A model generated the notes under the pieces. It ran no database searches and was not told where the DNA came from. It was given only the letters and a program-made list of their open reading frames with translations. From NCBI GenBank assembly GCA_016191425.1, contig JACPOR010000032.1:46954-110953 (forward strand): a DNA stretch of 64,000 nucleotides, written 5' to 3'. The translations under genes and the position numbers were made by a program. The first letter of the stretch is position 1. Each line of letters opens with the position of its first letter. Shown piece after piece: positions 62,529 to 64,000 of the stretch. The DNA is from Chloroflexota bacterium (lineage in GTDB: Bacteria > Chloroflexota > Limnocylindria > Limnocylindrales > CSP1-4).

Positions 62529-63287
62529 CTAGCCGCCCGCAGTCAACGGACGAGTGGAGACTTTGGATCGCCACGGCGTCCCGAGCATCGGGAGGAGGTA
62601 GCGGTCGACGCCGTAGTAGCCGGCGACTCGCCAGGCGAGGATCAGGCCGATCGCGAACGTGAACAGGACCGGGTTGGTTGACGCAGAGCCGGCCAGCAGG
62701 AAGGACATGTTCATCAGCGCCCCGAAGAATGCCGTGATGCCGGTGAGGACGCCGAGGACCAGCCCCACGCCGACGGCGAGCTCGCCGAAGGCGATGAGCG
62801 GGGCGAACCACGTCTGGGCGTCATTGTTGAGCAACAGGTTGATGAAGTCCCGGTACCACTCGAACGAGATGGGAGGTCTGCCCTTTTCGGGCATTGCCAC
62901 CGCGCCGGTCCAGTAGCCCTTGAGCGCCTCACCACCGTCGAGCCAGCCGGCACCGGTGATCTTGTGGATTCCGGCGTCAATCCATGCGAACCCGAGGAAC
63001 AGGCGAACCGGCAGCCAGAACAGTCCGGCTCGGGTGTTCGCGAACAGGTATCGCGTGAAGGCGGGACCCTCAACTTCCACGATCTGCGCCTCGGGCTCGC
63101 GGCGGTCCGTGAAGAGGAGGGCCACCACCACGATCGCCAGGATCCAGAACGCCACGGTCACGATGGATCGCAGGGAATCGCCACCAAGGGTTTCAGGACG
63201 GATCTCCGTTACGGGAACCTCCAACCAGAACACCAGCACTGCTGCCAGCAGCCCGAGGGGCGTCGCCCATTTCCTGAAGTTCGCCAT
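62529..63287 (-). CDS. DoxX family membrane protein
   Basis: A 252-aa protein with an N-terminal two-helix region (about 9-60) and then a DoxX core: RLFLGFAWIDAGIHKITGAGW, FAPLIAFGELAVGVGLVLGVLTGITAFFGALMNMSFLL and FTFAIGLILAWRVAGYYG. DoxX proteins are linked to thiosulfate:quinone oxidation or redox-related membrane complexes; here the partner is unknown. ATG 63287 has an AGGGAAG-type site nearby. Confidence 0.85.
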   Translation of the reverse strand: MANFRKWATPLGLLAAVLVFWLEVPVTEIRPETLGGDSLRSIVTVAFWILAIVVVALLFTDRREPEAQIVEVEGPAFTRYLFANTRAGLFWLPVRLFLGFAWIDAGIHKITGAGWLDGGEALKGYWTGAVAMPEKGRPPISFEWYRDFINLLLNNDAQTWFAPLIAFGELAVGVGLVLGVLTGITAFFGALMNMSFLLAGSASTNPVLFTFAIGLILAWRVAGYYGVDRYLLPMLGTPWRSKVSTRPLTAGG

Positions 63288-63443
63288 CTCTCGCTTCCCT
63301 TCGCTTGGCCGTCGCGACCAGATGCGACGGTTGCTTGTTAGGGACGCGCTTCAGCTCCTGATCTCTCCTACCTGCGGCCATCATGGGCCGGCTTCGGCGG
63401 TGCACCTACGGTCGGATGGCACTCCGCGGCGTGCCGCTTGGGA

Positions 63444-63477
63444 GGCCGGACCCGGGCCCTATGGCCCAGGTCCGGCC
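63444..63477. other. Strong inverted repeat between divergent genes
   Basis: GGCCGGACC (63444-63452) pairs with GGTCCGGCC (63469-63477), and GGGCC (63454-63458) with GGCCC (63463-63467), around a CTAT loop with one mismatch. It resembles a terminator hairpin but has no T tract. It lies between the starts of two divergent genes, so it may be an operator or RNA structure. Confidence 0.55.
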
Positions 63478-63533
63478 GGCACGGAAATCGGCGCCGTATT
63501 TCGAACGTCCGATCGGTCTCGACCCCCGCCCGC

Positions 63534-63539
63534 TAGACT
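63534..63539 (+). promoter_or_regulatory. Predicted -10 element of the helicase gene
   Basis: TAGACT, identical to the -10-like hexamers before bioY and the YbjN-like gene, lies 36 bases upstream of the TTG start of the Lhr-type helicase. Confidence 0.5.
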
Positions 63540-63575
63540 CTACCGTCCGCGAATCCGACATCCAGGAGTGTCTTG

Positions 63576-64000
63576 TTGAACGAACAGCCGGACCCGTTGG
63601 CAGCGTTCGCTCCGGCCGTCCGGTCGTGGTTCGAGGCCGCCTTCGAGCGGCCCACACCGGCCCAGGCAGGGGGTTGGGCGGCGATTGCGCAGGGGCGGCA
63701 TACACTCATCCACGCCCCGACCGGGAGCGGCAAGACGCTCGCCGCCTTCCTGTGGTGCCTGGATCGGCTCGTGCGCGAGCCAACGCCGCCGCCCACGCGA
63801 ACGGCGCCGGGGAGCGTACGCATCCTGTACGTCTCGCCGCTCAAGGCGCTGACATACGACGTGGAGCGCAACCTTCGCGCTCCGCTGCACGGGATCGCCC
63901 TGGCCTCGCAGCGCCTCGGCCAGCCGGTCCCGGACATCACCATCGCGTCGCGCACCGGAGATACGCCACAGGGGGACCGGCGCCGGTTCGCCAAGTCCCC
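63576..64000 (+). CDS. lhr: Lhr-type DEAD/DEAH helicase, N-terminal part, cut by the window edge
   Basis: The first 141 residues of a large superfamily 2 helicase. The Q-motif-like region is FERPTPAQAGGWAAIAQGR, motif I is HAPTGSGKTLAAFL, and motif Ia is LYVSPLKALTYDVERNL; TGDTPQGDRRRF is typical of Lhr. Lhr helicases unwind DNA:RNA hybrids in repair. The start is TTG 63576, seven bases after AGGAG; an in-frame TTG at 63573 is the alternative. The gene continues beyond the window. Confidence 0.88.
   Translation, partial: MNEQPDPLAAFAPAVRSWFEAAFERPTPAQAGGWAAIAQGRHTLIHAPTGSGKTLAAFLWCLDRLVREPTPPPTRTAPGSVRILYVSPLKALTYDVERNLRAPLHGIALASQRLGQPVPDITIASRTGDTPQGDRRRFAKS

Noticed and set aside
62352..62681. 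Small plus-strand gene after the deacetylase fusion
   Set aside because: Arg/Gly/Asp-rich text without motif, mostly antisense to the doxX gene. No ribosome site or promoter was seen.

Overview
The window is G+C-rich bacterial chromosomal DNA, densely packed with genes on both strands. Start codons are often GTG and there are many 4-bp stop/start overlaps. The gene set includes a B12-dependent class II ribonucleotide reductase, CcsB-type cytochrome c maturation, a GlgC of the GGEGERLS type, Ku plus a three-domain LigD, DUF3052 and DUF3830 proteins, and proline/alanine-rich secreted proteins. Many TANNNT hexamers lie 6-8 nt upstream of start codons, which suggests leaderless mRNAs. My best guess is an uncultured soil or freshwater Chloroflexota (Limnocylindria/Ellin6529-like). 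An actinobacterium is the main alternative. No plasmid, phage, insertion sequence or CRISPR array was recognised.

Layout. 1-7.7 kb: 5' end of nrdJ with an NrdR-box promoter, a NatAB-like ABC exporter, a ccsB-like heme-handling gene with a zinc-ribbon membrane protein, a YacP-like NYN protein, an alpha/beta hydrolase and a HAD-IIA phosphatase. 7.7-22.5 kb: adenosine deaminase, leucyl aminopeptidase, a short prepilin peptidase, an M23 cell-wall protein, glgC, a YbjN-like protein followed by a predicted inactive MA-clan peptidase homologue, nicotinate phosphoribosyltransferase, a TPR protein, a Nudix hydrolase with a sugar-ABC ATPase, a haloacid-dehalogenase-like protein and tRNA-His. 22.5-31.6 kb: a secreted CAP-domain protein, a LolD/FtsX ABC pair, BioY, an M1 lipoprotein peptidase, GlcD-type oxidase and a small Cys-rich protein.

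31.7-45.4 kb is a purine-ring catabolic island. It holds guanine deaminase, D-aminoacylase, the three xanthine dehydrogenase subunits with a 72-aa membrane protein in the operon, OHCU decarboxylase, urate oxidase, malate synthase, a CPA1 antiporter, a cyclic amidohydrolase with DUF3830, and 5-hydroxyisourate hydrolase. Together these would take guanine to xanthine, urate and allantoin, with malate synthase (and GlcD just upstream) handling glyoxylate. Allantoicase and ureidoglycolate steps are not in the window.

45.5-51.2 kb is a DNA end-joining neighbourhood. A PD-(D/E)XK-like protein behind a perfect dyad is followed by a YdeI/DUF1905 protein, Ku and LigD (phosphoesterase-ligase-polymerase). 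51.2-55.1 kb carries a MerR regulator with an MFS exporter and a BcrA-type ABC exporter. 55.1-64 kb carries a C39-like protein, a YyaL/DUF255 thioredoxin-domain protein, a Nudix protein fused to a degenerate metallo-beta-lactamase-like domain, a TatA-like protein, DUF3052, an AcuC-type deacetylase fused to a GNAT acetyltransferase, a DoxX protein, and the start of an Lhr-type helicase.
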